From the NCBI GenBank assembly GCA_007129225.1, contig SKVX01000249.1, positions 1-6,941 of the forward strand: DNA of 6,941 nt, given 5' to 3'. Source of the stretch: Halomonas sp. (lineage in GTDB: Bacteria; Pseudomonadota; Gammaproteobacteria; Pseudomonadales; Halomonadaceae). The notes beneath the pieces are model-generated. The model was not told the origin of the DNA. It made no database searches and saw nothing but the letters and a program-made list of their open reading frames with translations. The position numbers were made by a program, and so were the translations under genes. Below are positions 1-6,939 of the stretch, one piece after another. Within the stretch, counting starts at the first letter, position 1. Every line of letters starts with the position of its first letter.

Positions 1-842
1 CCGCCGTTGAGCTTGATGATGTCCATGGTGCCCATGGCCAGGCCTGCGCCGTTGACCATGCAGCCGATGTTACCTTCCAGGGCCACGTAGTTGAGATCCC
101 AGGCAGCCGCTTCGGCTTCGCGCTCGTCTTCCTGGGACGGGTCACGCATGGCCTGCAGGTCCGGGTGACGATACAGCGCGTTGCTGTCCAGGCCGAGCTT
201 GGCATCCAGGCAGTGCAGGTTGCCTTCGTCGGTGATGACCAGCGGGTTGATCTCGAGCAGCGCCAGGTCCTTTTCGTGGAACAGGCGGGAGAGGCCCAGG
301 AAGATCTTGGTGAACTGCTTGACCTGGTCACCCTTGAGGCCCAGGGCGAAGGCCAGCTCACGCGCCTGGTAGGGCTGGGCGCCGACCAGCGGATCGACCT
401 CGGCCTTGAGGATCTTCTCGGGGGTTTCCTCGGCGACCTTCTCGATCTCGACGCCACCCTCGGTCGAGGCCATGAAGACCACGCGACGGGTGGTGCGGTC
501 GACCACGGCGCCCAGGTAAAGCTCGTTGGCGATATCGGTGCAGTTCTCGACCAGGATCTTGGCGACCGGCTGTCCCTTCTCGTCGGTCTGGAAGGTCACC
601 AGGTTCTTGCCCAGCCATTTCTCGGCGAAGGCCTTGGCCTCTTCCGGGCTCTTGATCAGCTTGACGCCTCCGGCCTTGCCGCGGCCCCCTGCGTGAACCT
701 GGGCCTTGACGACCCACTTCTCGCCGCCGATCTTCTTGCACGCTTCCGCCGCTTCCTCGGGCGTGTCGACTGCGAAGCCCTTGGATACCGGAAGACCATA
801 GTCGGCAAACAGCTGCTTGCCTTGATACTCGTGAAGGTTCAT
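1..842 (-). CDS. sucC: Succinyl-CoA synthetase (ADP-forming) beta subunit, 3'-truncated by the window edge
   Basis: This subunit pairs with SucD (alpha) to convert succinyl-CoA, phosphate and NDP to succinate, CoA and NTP in the cytosolic TCA cycle. The frame opens with MNLHEYQGKQLFADYGLP, the conserved SucC N-terminus, which fixes the ATG at 842. The ATP-grasp nucleotide-binding segment KAQVHAGGRGKAGG is at residues 46-59. Asn199 (in LLEINPLVI) and Asp213 match the metal ligands of E. coli SucC at identical numbering. GNIGCMVNGAGLAMGTMD at 257-274 includes Asn264, the substrate-contact position in E. coli. About 280 residues are visible without frameshift or stop; E. coli SucC has 388, so most of the C-terminal CoA-ligase-like domain lies outside. 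The gene follows lpdA after 179 nt, and no good Shine-Dalgarno sequence precedes the start. It is probably co-transcribed with sucAB-lpdA and followed by sucD; that is inferred from common gene order. Confidence 0.97.
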   Translation of the reverse strand, partial: MNLHEYQGKQLFADYGLPVSKGFAVDTPEEAAEACKKIGGEKWVVKAQVHAGGRGKAGGVKLIKSPEEAKAFAEKWLGKNLVTFQTDEKGQPVAKILVENCTDIANELYLGAVVDRTTRRVVFMASTEGGVEIEKVAEETPEKILKAEVDPLVGAQPYQARELAFALGLKGDQVKQFTKIFLGLSRLFHEKDLALLEINPLVITDEGNLHCLDAKLGLDSNALYRHPDLQAMRDPSQEDEREAEAAAWDLNYVALEGNIGCMVNGAGLAMGTMDIIKLNG

Positions 843-856
843 CGATTCATGCCATT

Positions 857-882
857 GGTTGCATGTGACTCGAACGGCAACC
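857..882 (-). repeat. Weak 6-bp hairpin just upstream of the sucC start
   Basis: GGTTGC and GCAACC form a perfect 6-bp stem around a 14-nt loop, ending 14 nt before the sucC ATG. The loop is large, and an alternative 5-bp pairing (ACCGC at 880-884 with GCGGT at 900-904) overlaps one arm, so the two folds are mutually exclusive. This might influence ribosome access to a start that lacks a clear Shine-Dalgarno sequence, but such short stems also occur by chance in GC-rich DNA. Confidence 0.25.
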
Positions 883-924
883 GCGGAATACCGCCGAATG
901 CGGTCTATCCCGGGCTACCCCCGT

Positions 925-951
925 TCGTACCCGATACATGGCCGGGTACGA
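925..951 (-). repeat. Second hairpin of the tandem pair: 9-bp perfect inverted repeat
   Basis: On the plus strand TCGTACCCG (925-933) and CGGGTACGA (943-951) are exact reverse complements separated by a 9-nt loop. Because the repeat is perfect it can fold on either strand. It lies one base downstream, in mRNA order, of the hairpin at 974-953. The downstream flank is G-rich (ACGGGGG), not U-rich, which argues against an intrinsic terminator. A DNA-level role as a protein-binding palindrome is possible, though the 9-nt spacer with unrelated sequence gives no match to an operator I recognise. Confidence 0.55.
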
Positions 952-952
952 C

Positions 953-974
953 GCGCCACCCGCGTGGGTGACGC
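953..974 (-). repeat. Strong RNA hairpin in the lpdA-sucC spacer (upstream member of a tandem pair)
   Basis: In the mRNA (minus strand) the 9-nt arm GCGUCACCC pairs with GGGUGGCGC around an ACGC tetraloop. All nine positions pair, eight of them Watson-Crick and one U-G. In the plus-strand sense that U-G position becomes a C·A mismatch, so the fold suits the suc transcript better than an antisense one. It starts 47 nt after the lpdA stop codon. No run of U follows; the next hairpin starts after a single base. Possible roles are a 3'-end-stabilising or RNase-processing structure, or a partial attenuator. Confidence 0.55.
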
Positions 975-1021
975 TTGTTGTTGCCTAAATCGTGTTGTTA
1001 TTGAGCTGTGCGCGAGCTGGC

Positions 1022-2461
1022 TTACTTGCGCTTCTTTCGATTGGCCATATGGATGGCATGGCCATCGACGGCCAGCGCCGCTTCATGGATCGCTTCGGCG
1101 GTCGTCGGATGGGCATAACAGGTCAATGCCAGATCCTCGGCACTGGAGCCGAACTCCAACGCGATCACGCCTTGGGCAATCAGTTCGCCGGCATGCTGGC
1201 CGACGATATGCATGCCCAGGATGCGGTCGGTCTCGGCATCGGCGATGATCTTGGCCATGCCCTCGGAGGCATTGTTGGCCAGGGCACGACCGTTGGCGGC
1301 AAACGGAAAGGAGCCGGTCTTAATCTCGATTCCGGCGGCCTTGGCTTCCTGCTCGTTCATGCCCACCCAGGCCACTTCCGGCGCGGTATAGATCACGCTG
1401 GGAATGGCATTGTAGTTCATCTCCGCCTTGTGACCGGCAATGATGTCAGCCACCATCACACCCTCTTCCGAGGCCTTGTGGGCCAGCATCGGGCCGCGCA
1501 CGCAGTCGCCGACGGCATAGATCCCCGGCACACTGGTACGGCACTGGTCGTCGACATGGATGAAGCCGCGCTCGTCAAGGCCAACTCCGACACCGTCAGC
1601 GATCACTCCCTGGGTATAGGGGCGACGACCGACACAAACGATCAGCTTGTCGAAGGTCTGCTCCTGCTCACCCGCGCTGTCGGTGTACTTGACCACGACT
1701 TCCTTGCCCTTGACTTCGGAGCCGGTGACACGGGCACCAAGCTTGATATCCAGGCCCTGCTTCTTGAGCAGTTTCTGGGTCTCCTTGGCCACGTCCTTGT
1801 CGACCATGGGCAGGAAGCTGTCCATGGCCTCGAGCATGGTGACCTCACTACCCAGGCGGCTCCAGACACTACCCAGCTCGAGACCAATGACGCCGGCGCC
1901 AATCACTCCCAGGCGCTTGGGTACCTCGGTGAACTCGAGCGCACCGCTCGAGTCGACGATCAGCCCCTCGGTAAGCGGAGTCGGAGGAATCTCCACCGGC
2001 ACTGAGCCCGCAGCAATGATGATGTTGTCTGCCTCATAGGAGGTCTGCTCGCCATCATGACCCGTTACCTCGACCTGCTTGCTGGAGGTCACCTTGCCGG
2101 TGCCCTCCAGAGAGGTGACGCCGTTGGCCTTGAACAGCGCACTGATACCGCCGACATTCTTGGCGATGACGGAGTTCTTGAACTCCAGCATCTTGGCCAC
2201 GTTGGCCTTGGGCGGTTCCAGATCGATGCCGATCTCGGCGAAGTGGTCACGCGCCTCGACGAACTTGTGCGACGTTTCCAGAAGGGCCTTCGATGGAATG
2301 CATCCCACGTTGAGGCAGGTGCCGCCATGGACGGTCTTGCCTTCCTTGTTGACCCATTTTTCGACACAGGCAGTCTTCAGCCCCAGCTGGGCGGCACGAA
2401 TGGCGGCCACGTAGCCCCCGGGGCCCGCACCGATGACGATCACATCAAATTTATCGGCCAT
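1022..2461 (-). CDS. lpdA: Dihydrolipoyl dehydrogenase, E3 of the 2-oxoglutarate dehydrogenase complex (LpdG type)
   Basis: This FAD flavoprotein reoxidises the dihydrolipoyl groups on SucB and passes electrons to NAD+. It has 479 residues, normal for the family (Pseudomonas LpdG is about 478). The FAD-binding GAGPGG is at 11-16 in FDVIVIGAGPGGYVAA. The redox-active disulfide is Cys49/Cys54 in GGTCLNVGCIPSK. The NAD-binding Rossmann motif GAGVIG is at 188-193, and the second FAD contact AVGD at 316-319. The C-terminal dimerisation domain carries the His451-Pro-Thr...Glu456 catalytic dyad. The tail ends in NRKKRK, close to the LpdG ending I recall. The ATG at 2461 is supported by an AAGGA ribosome site 7 nt upstream and by the conserved N-terminus. 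The gene lies 50 nt after sucB. An E3 inside the suc operon suggests supply mainly to this complex, though E3 proteins can be shared with pyruvate dehydrogenase and glycine cleavage. All catalytic residues are present. Confidence 0.97.
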   Translation of the reverse strand: MADKFDVIVIGAGPGGYVAAIRAAQLGLKTACVEKWVNKEGKTVHGGTCLNVGCIPSKALLETSHKFVEARDHFAEIGIDLEPPKANVAKMLEFKNSVIAKNVGGISALFKANGVTSLEGTGKVTSSKQVEVTGHDGEQTSYEADNIIIAAGSVPVEIPPTPLTEGLIVDSSGALEFTEVPKRLGVIGAGVIGLELGSVWSRLGSEVTMLEAMDSFLPMVDKDVAKETQKLLKKQGLDIKLGARVTGSEVKGKEVVVKYTDSAGEQEQTFDKLIVCVGRRPYTQGVIADGVGVGLDERGFIHVDDQCRTSVPGIYAVGDCVRGPMLAHKASEEGVMVADIIAGHKAEMNYNAIPSVIYTAPEVAWVGMNEQEAKAAGIEIKTGSFPFAANGRALANNASEGMAKIIADAETDRILGMHIVGQHAGELIAQGVIALEFGSSAEDLALTCYAHPTTAEAIHEAALAVDGHAIHMANRKKRK

Positions 2462-2468
2462 ATGGTTT

Positions 2469-2473
2469 TCCTT
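2469..2473 (-). promoter_or_regulatory. Ribosome binding site of lpdA
   Basis: AAGGA on the minus strand lies 7 nt before the ATG at 2461, good Shine-Dalgarno spacing within the 50-nt sucB-lpdA gap. It supports the chosen start. No terminator or promoter is visible in this gap, consistent with read-through from sucB. Confidence 0.8.
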
Positions 2474-2511
2474 GATCGGTTCGCGTTTGAGTCCGTTGAG
2501 TCGGGCGTCGC

Positions 2512-4083
2512 TCAGACATCCAGCAGCAGGCGGGCCGGATCTTCCAGCAGCTCCTTGATGGTGACCAGGAACTGTACCGCGTCCTTGCCATCGATCATGC
2601 GGTGATCATAGGAGACGGCCAGATACATCATCGGACGAATTTCCACCTTGCCATTCACCGCCATGGGACGTTCCTGAATCTTGTGCATGCCCAGAATGGC
2701 GGTCTGCGGCGGATTGATGATCGGCGTAGACATCAGCGAGCCGAAGATCCCGCCATTGGTAATGGTGAAGGTGCCGCCCTGCATCTCGTCGATGCCGAGT
2801 TTGCCGTCACGTGCCCGCTTGCCGAAATCGACGATGCCTTTTTCGACATCGGCGATCTTCATGCTGTCGGTATCGCGCAACACCGGCACCACCAGGCCAC
2901 GGTCGGTGGAGACCGCCACACCGATGTCCTGATAGCCGTGGTATACGATGTCATTACCATCGATGGAGGCGTTGACGTCCGGGAAGCGTTTGAGCGCCTC
3001 GGAAGCCGCCTTGACGAAGAAGCCCATGAAGCCAAGCTTGACGTCGTGGGTCTTGATGAAGGTGTCCTTGTACTGGGCCCGCAGGCTCATCACCGCCCCC
3101 ATGTCCACCTCGTTGTAGGTGGTCAGCATGGCGGCGGTCTGCTGTGCCTCGACCAGGCGCTTGGCGATGGTCTTGCGCAGGCGGCTCATCGGCACGCGCT
3201 TCTCGGGGCGCTCGCCCTCGAAGGCCGGTGCCGCGGTTGCGGCCTGCTTCGGTGCGGCAGCAGCAGGTGCTGCGCCCTTCTTGGCCGTACCGGCCTGAAC
3301 AGCGCGCTGCACGTCCTCCTTGAGGATTCGCCCACCCTTGCCGGTGCCCTCGATCTTGCCCGCATCAAGGTCATGCTCGGCGACCATCTTGCGCGCGGCC
3401 GGAGCCAGGATCTTGTCCCCCACCTTCTCGTCACCGGAACCGTCGGCGGCGGCCTCCGGCGCTTCGTCGGCGGCCGAATCGCCACCGCCCGTGCCTTCGG
3501 TGAAGATCGCCAGCACCGCCTCGGACTCGACCTGGCTGCCCTCTTCTGCCTTGATTTCAGCGAGTGCCCCATCCGCCGGCGCCACCACTTCCAGCACGAC
3601 CTTGTCGGTCTCGATGTCGGCCAACACCTCGTCGCGCTTGACCGCCTCACCCACCTGCTTGTGCCAGGTGGCCACGGTGCCCTCCTGGATGGATTCGGGG
3701 AAGCTGGGTGCCTTTACCTGGTGCTGCTTGCCACCACCGGCCGGCTTTTCCGCCTTCGCATCGCTCTTGGCGGCCTCATCCTTGTCGGCCTTGGCGTCGG
3801 CTTTTTTCTCGCTCTTGTTTCCGCCTTTTTCGCCACCCGATGCCTTGCCTTCACCGATCCGGCCGAGCACCTGCTCAGACTGGACGGTATCGCCCTCTTC
3901 GGCCATGACCTCGCTTAGCGTGCCCGCCTCGGGGGCAAGGACTTCAAGGACCACTTTGTCCGTTTCAATCTCGACGATCAGTTCATCGCGCTCAACGCTG
4001 TCTCCGGGCTTCTTGTGCCAGGCAGCCACGCTGCCTTCGGCAACGGATTCCGGAAAGGTGGGCGCTTTGATCTCGGTAGCCAT
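2512..4083 (-). CDS. sucB: Dihydrolipoyllysine succinyltransferase (E2 of 2-oxoglutarate dehydrogenase) with two lipoyl domains
   Basis: This is the structural core of the 2-oxoglutarate dehydrogenase complex; its swinging lipoyl arms carry succinyl groups from SucA to CoA and are then reoxidised by Lpd. It has 523 residues. Lipoyl domain 1 spans about 3-76 with the lipoylated lysine at Lys43 (ETDKV). A Lys/Ala/Asp/Glu-rich linker (about 80-120) follows. Lipoyl domain 2 spans about 121-194 with Lys161, again ETDKV. After an acidic Ala/Glu linker comes the E3/E1-binding domain (about 225-261), then an Ala/Pro/Lys linker. The catalytic acyltransferase domain runs from about 292 to the end, with His494 and Asp498 in SYDHRMIDG. 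The domain closely resembles E. coli SucB (NASIDGNDIVYH, GGIFGSLMSTPIINPPQ, ending ELLEDPARLLLDV), so succinyl rather than acetyl transfer is the better call. E. coli SucB has 405 residues and one lipoyl domain; the extra length of about 118 equals one lipoyl-plus-linker unit. Alternative symbol odhB. Confidence 0.96.
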   Translation of the reverse strand: MATEIKAPTFPESVAEGSVAAWHKKPGDSVERDELIVEIETDKVVLEVLAPEAGTLSEVMAEEGDTVQSEQVLGRIGEGKASGGEKGGNKSEKKADAKADKDEAAKSDAKAEKPAGGGKQHQVKAPSFPESIQEGTVATWHKQVGEAVKRDEVLADIETDKVVLEVVAPADGALAEIKAEEGSQVESEAVLAIFTEGTGGGDSAADEAPEAAADGSGDEKVGDKILAPAARKMVAEHDLDAGKIEGTGKGGRILKEDVQRAVQAGTAKKGAAPAAAAPKQAATAAPAFEGERPEKRVPMSRLRKTIAKRLVEAQQTAAMLTTYNEVDMGAVMSLRAQYKDTFIKTHDVKLGFMGFFVKAASEALKRFPDVNASIDGNDIVYHGYQDIGVAVSTDRGLVVPVLRDTDSMKIADVEKGIVDFGKRARDGKLGIDEMQGGTFTITNGGIFGSLMSTPIINPPQTAILGMHKIQERPMAVNGKVEIRPMMYLAVSYDHRMIDGKDAVQFLVTIKELLEDPARLLLDV

Positions 4084-4089
4084 GTCGTT

Positions 4090-4095
4090 TCCCTT
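4090..4095 (-). promoter_or_regulatory. Ribosome binding site of sucB
   Basis: AAGGGA on the minus strand sits 6 nt before the ATG at 4083, inside the 42-nt sucA-sucB gap. It agrees with the conserved N-terminal start MATEIKAPTFPES of the first lipoyl domain. No terminator is seen between the genes, consistent with one transcript. Confidence 0.75.
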
Positions 4096-4125
4096 GTATG
4101 TTCTCTCTCGTCCCGGTGGTGTTAC

Positions 4126-6939
4126 TTAGACGTTGAAGGCGTCTTCCACCAACTGGCGCTGCTGTTCTGTATGCACGGACATATAGCCCGCGGCGGGTGC
4201 CGCCGAAGCCGGGCGACCGGCAAACTTCAGTTCTCCGCCCAGGCCGTTGTTGAGCATGTCAGCGACTGCCCGCATATGGTGCTGGCTCGAGTACCAGGCC
4301 CCTTGGTTGAGCGGCTCTTCCTGACACCACACCACCGACTCGAGGTTGACGTAATCCTTGAGCGCCTCGAAGAGTTCCTCCTTGGGGAAGGGGTAGAGCT
4401 GCTCGATACGCAGGATTGCCGTATCGTTGCGCTCGTTCTCTTCACGCCAGGCCGCCAGGTCGTAGTAGACCTTGCCGGCACACATGATGACGCGCTTGAC
4501 CTGACCGGCATCGAGATTGCCCTGATCCGGCAGCACCATATGGAAGTGGCCGTTGGCCAGGTCGTCCAAGCTGGAAACGGCTTCCTTGTGCCTCAGCAGG
4601 CTCTTGGGGGTCATCACCACCAGGGGCTTTCTCAGCTTGCGGATCACCTGGCGACGCAGCAGATGGAATATCTGTGCCGGCGTGGTCGGCACACAGACCT
4701 GCATGTTGTGCTCGGCACACATCTGCAGGAAGCGCTCGAGCCGCGCGGATGAGTGTTCCGGCCCCTGCCCCTCATAGCCGTGGGGCAGCAGCATGGTCAA
4801 GCCGCACAGGCGTCCCCACTTGGTCTCGCCGGAGGAGATGAACTGATCGACCACCACCTGAGCACCGTTGAAGAAGTCACCGAACTGCGCTTCCCAGATC
4901 ACCAGATGATTGGGCGCCGTCGTCGCATAGCCGTACTCGAACGCCAGCACCGCCTCCTCGGAGAGGAAGGAGTCATGGATGGTGAACCGCGGCTGGCCAT
5001 CGGACATGTGCTGCAGCGGCACGTGGACGCTGCCATCCTTCTGGTTGTGTACTACCGCATGGCGGTGGGAGAAGGTACCGCGACCCACGTCCTGACCGGT
5101 GATGCGCACCGGGTGCCCTTCATCGAGCAGCGTGGCGTAGGCCAGGGTTTCGGCAAAGCCCCAGTTGAGGCCCAAACCGCCGGCCTGCATCTTGCGGCGG
5201 TCTTCGTAAATCTTGGCCACCTGGCGCTGCACCTCGACGCCGTCGGGAATCTCGCACATCTTGCCGGCCAGACGCTGAAGTCGCTTCATCTCGACGCCGG
5301 TATCGGCATGACCAGACCACTCATGCCCCAGGTAGGGCTGCCAGTCGACGAACAGTGAGGTATTGGGCTCCTGCACCAGGGCGTTGGCCACGTGGTTGCC
5401 GGCCATGAGGTCTTCGCGATAGGTCTCGATCATCGCCTTGGCGTCTTCCTCTGAGAGCACGCCCTGCTCCACCAGACGCTGGGCGTAGAGGCTGCGCGAC
5501 GAGGGATGCTCCTTGATCTTGCGATACATCATCGGCTGGGTGCCGGAAGGCTCATCGGCCTCGTTGTGGCCGCGACGACGATAGCAGACCAGGTCGATGA
5601 CCACGTCCTTCTTGAACTGCTGACGGTAGTCCAGTGCCACCTGTGTCGCATGCAACACGGCATCCGGGTCGTCGCCGTTGACGTGAAAGATCGGCGCCTG
5701 GACCATCTTGGCGATGTCGGTGCAGTACTCGGTGGAACGGGTATCCTGCGGATGCGACGTGGTGAAACCGACCTGGTTGTTGATGACGATATGAACCGTG
5801 CCGCCGGTCTTGTAGGCGCGAGTCTGGGACATCTGGAACGTCTCCATGACCACGCCCTGGCCGGCGAAGGCCGCGTCACCATGGATGTTGATCGGCAGGA
5901 CCTTGGTGCCTTCCATGTCGTCGCGACGATCCTGACGCGCCCGCACGGAGCCCTCGACCACGGGAGAGACGATCTCCAGGTGGGAGGGGTTGAAGGCCAG
6001 CGCCAGATGGACTTCACCGCCCGGCGTCATCACATTGGAGCTGAAGCCCTGATGGTACTTGACGTCACCGGAGCCTCGCTCGATCAGCTTCTTGCCGTCG
6101 AACTCGTCGATAAGCTCGGAGGGATTCTTGCCGAGTATATTGACCAGCAGATTGAGGCGTCCGCGGTGGGCCATACCGATGACCACCTCCTTGACACCGT
6201 AACCACCGCCTCGCTGGATGAGCTCGTCCATCATCGGAATGAAGGACTCGCCACCTTCCAGGCCAAAACGCTTGGTGCCCGGATACTTGGATGCCAGGTA
6301 GTTCTCCAACCCCTCGGCAGCGGTGAGCCGCTCCAGCAGGTGCTTGCGCACGTCGTCGCTGAACTTGGGTGACGAACGCACCGACTCGAAACGCTGCTGA
6401 AGCCAACGCTTCTCCTCGGTGTCGACGATATGCATGACCTCGCAGCCGATGGAGCGGCAGTAGGTCTGCTCCAAGGCCTCGACGATCTCACGCAGCGGTG
6501 CCTTGTCGATCCCCAAAAAGAAAGAACCGGTCTGGAACTCGGTATCCAGGTCGTCCTTGGAAAGCTGATGAAAGGAGAGGTCCAGGTCGGGTACCGGTAC
6601 CGGGCTACGCAGGTCGAGCGGGTCGATATCGGCCTTCTGGTGACCCCGAAAGCGGTAGGCGTTGATCAACTGAAGGACCTTGACCTGCTTCTTGCTCTCT
6701 CCGCTATCCGCGGCGGCCGTCGTCGTTCGGCGTGCACGCCCCAGTTGCTCGAACTGATGACGCACGGGACTGAGGGGAACGTCGTGGGTAGAGCCGCCTT
6801 CCACGCTGGGCAGCTGGTCGAAGTAGGTTCGCCACTCTTCGGGGACGGAACCTGGGTCGGCGAGGTATTGCTCGTAGAGCGCTTCCACATAGTGAACGTT
6901 GCTGCCGCTCACGTGGGAGCTGTTCCACATCAACTCCAT
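4126..6939 (-). CDS. sucA: 2-oxoglutarate dehydrogenase E1 component (thiamine diphosphate-dependent); N-terminus possibly extends past the window
   Basis: E1 decarboxylates 2-oxoglutarate with thiamine diphosphate and succinylates the lipoyl groups of SucB; it is the committing step of the complex. The visible frame is 937 residues (E. coli SucA 933). The N-terminal E2-docking region is at about 5-44 (MWNSSHVSGSN...YVEALYEQYLADP). Conserved VKVLQLINAYRFRGHQ is at 86-101. Active-site His258 lies in GMAHRGR and His296 in KYHQGFS. The ThDP/Mg motif starts GDAAFAGQGV (354-363) and ends INNQVGF (386-392). CYRRRGHNEADEP is at 452-464 and the transketolase-like pyrimidine-domain segment GRGTFSHRHAV at 619-629. 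LPHGYEGQGPEHSSARLER (718-736) and GRPASAAPAAGYMSVH (908-923) are also typical. The stop is TAA, and sucB starts 42 nt later. The ATG at 6939 is only 2 bases from the edge, so no ribosome site can be seen. Relatives in Pseudomonas begin a few residues earlier (an MQ...M-type leader before MWNS), so the true start may lie outside. Confidence 0.97.
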   Translation of the reverse strand: MELMWNSSHVSGSNVHYVEALYEQYLADPGSVPEEWRTYFDQLPSVEGGSTHDVPLSPVRHQFEQLGRARRTTTAAADSGESKKQVKVLQLINAYRFRGHQKADIDPLDLRSPVPVPDLDLSFHQLSKDDLDTEFQTGSFFLGIDKAPLREIVEALEQTYCRSIGCEVMHIVDTEEKRWLQQRFESVRSSPKFSDDVRKHLLERLTAAEGLENYLASKYPGTKRFGLEGGESFIPMMDELIQRGGGYGVKEVVIGMAHRGRLNLLVNILGKNPSELIDEFDGKKLIERGSGDVKYHQGFSSNVMTPGGEVHLALAFNPSHLEIVSPVVEGSVRARQDRRDDMEGTKVLPINIHGDAAFAGQGVVMETFQMSQTRAYKTGGTVHIVINNQVGFTTSHPQDTRSTEYCTDIAKMVQAPIFHVNGDDPDAVLHATQVALDYRQQFKKDVVIDLVCYRRRGHNEADEPSGTQPMMYRKIKEHPSSRSLYAQRLVEQGVLSEEDAKAMIETYREDLMAGNHVANALVQEPNTSLFVDWQPYLGHEWSGHADTGVEMKRLQRLAGKMCEIPDGVEVQRQVAKIYEDRRKMQAGGLGLNWGFAETLAYATLLDEGHPVRITGQDVGRGTFSHRHAVVHNQKDGSVHVPLQHMSDGQPRFTIHDSFLSEEAVLAFEYGYATTAPNHLVIWEAQFGDFFNGAQVVVDQFISSGETKWGRLCGLTMLLPHGYEGQGPEHSSARLERFLQMCAEHNMQVCVPTTPAQIFHLLRRQVIRKLRKPLVVMTPKSLLRHKEAVSSLDDLANGHFHMVLPDQGNLDAGQVKRVIMCAGKVYYDLAAWREENERNDTAILRIEQLYPFPKEELFEALKDYVNLESVVWCQEEPLNQGAWYSSQHHMRAVADMLNNGLGGELKFAGRPASAAPAAGYMSVHTEQQRQLVEDAFNV

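Larger units (their letters stand above)
843..1021 (-). other. lpdA-sucC intergenic spacer, structured and apparently non-coding
   Basis: These 179 nt are the longest stretch without a gene, and far longer than the 42-nt and 50-nt gaps elsewhere in the operon. Read in the mRNA sense, the first 47 nt after the lpdA stop are fairly A/C-rich (for example AATAACAACACG and GCAACAACAAGC). Next come two hairpins separated by one base (974-953 and 951-925). A G/C-rich segment and a weaker hairpin (882-857) follow, ending 14 nt before the sucC ATG. No U-tract follows either strong hairpin, so a standard intrinsic terminator is not supported. I see no convincing -35/-10 pair and no plausible small protein. 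It may modulate mRNA processing, stability or the sucAB to sucCD expression ratio; this is inference. Confidence 0.6.

Noticed and set aside
862..882. A GTTCGAGTC motif on the minus strand, resembling a tRNA T-loop
   Set aside because: The flanking bases do not form a 5-bp T-stem, and no acceptor, anticodon or D arm can be found around it in the spacer.
165..971. A 268-codon plus-strand frame running antisense to sucC and through the sucC-lpdA spacer
   Set aside because: Most of it is the complement of conserved SucC codons, and its end merely crosses the spacer. No independent evidence of translation.
925..974. Interpretation of the tandem hairpins as an intrinsic transcription terminator after lpdA
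   Set aside because: Neither stem is followed by a U-run in the mRNA sense (the downstream flank is G-rich), and the plus-strand sense lacks one next to the stems too. A terminator cutting off sucCD would also be unexpected.
1022..1045. Basic NRKKRK tail of Lpd as an unusual targeting or binding signal
   Set aside because: A basic Lys/Arg tail is, as far as I recall, normal for the Pseudomonas-type LpdG family, and E. coli Lpd also ends in lysines.
992..2005. A 337-codon plus-strand frame antisense to lpdA
   Set aside because: It covers coding sequence of an intact dihydrolipoyl dehydrogenase and shows no recognisable domain or ribosome site; it is a shadow of GC-rich codon use.
2602..3918. 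A 438-codon open frame on the plus strand, antisense to sucB
   Set aside because: The minus-strand frame encodes a full SucB with all motifs. The antisense frame is low-complexity (His/Leu/Gly/Asp-rich) and resembles no family I know; long antisense frames are expected in GC-rich coding DNA.
5506..6372. A 288-codon plus-strand frame antisense to sucA
   Set aside because: It overlaps the most conserved thiamine-diphosphate region of SucA and has the same shadow composition as the other antisense frames.
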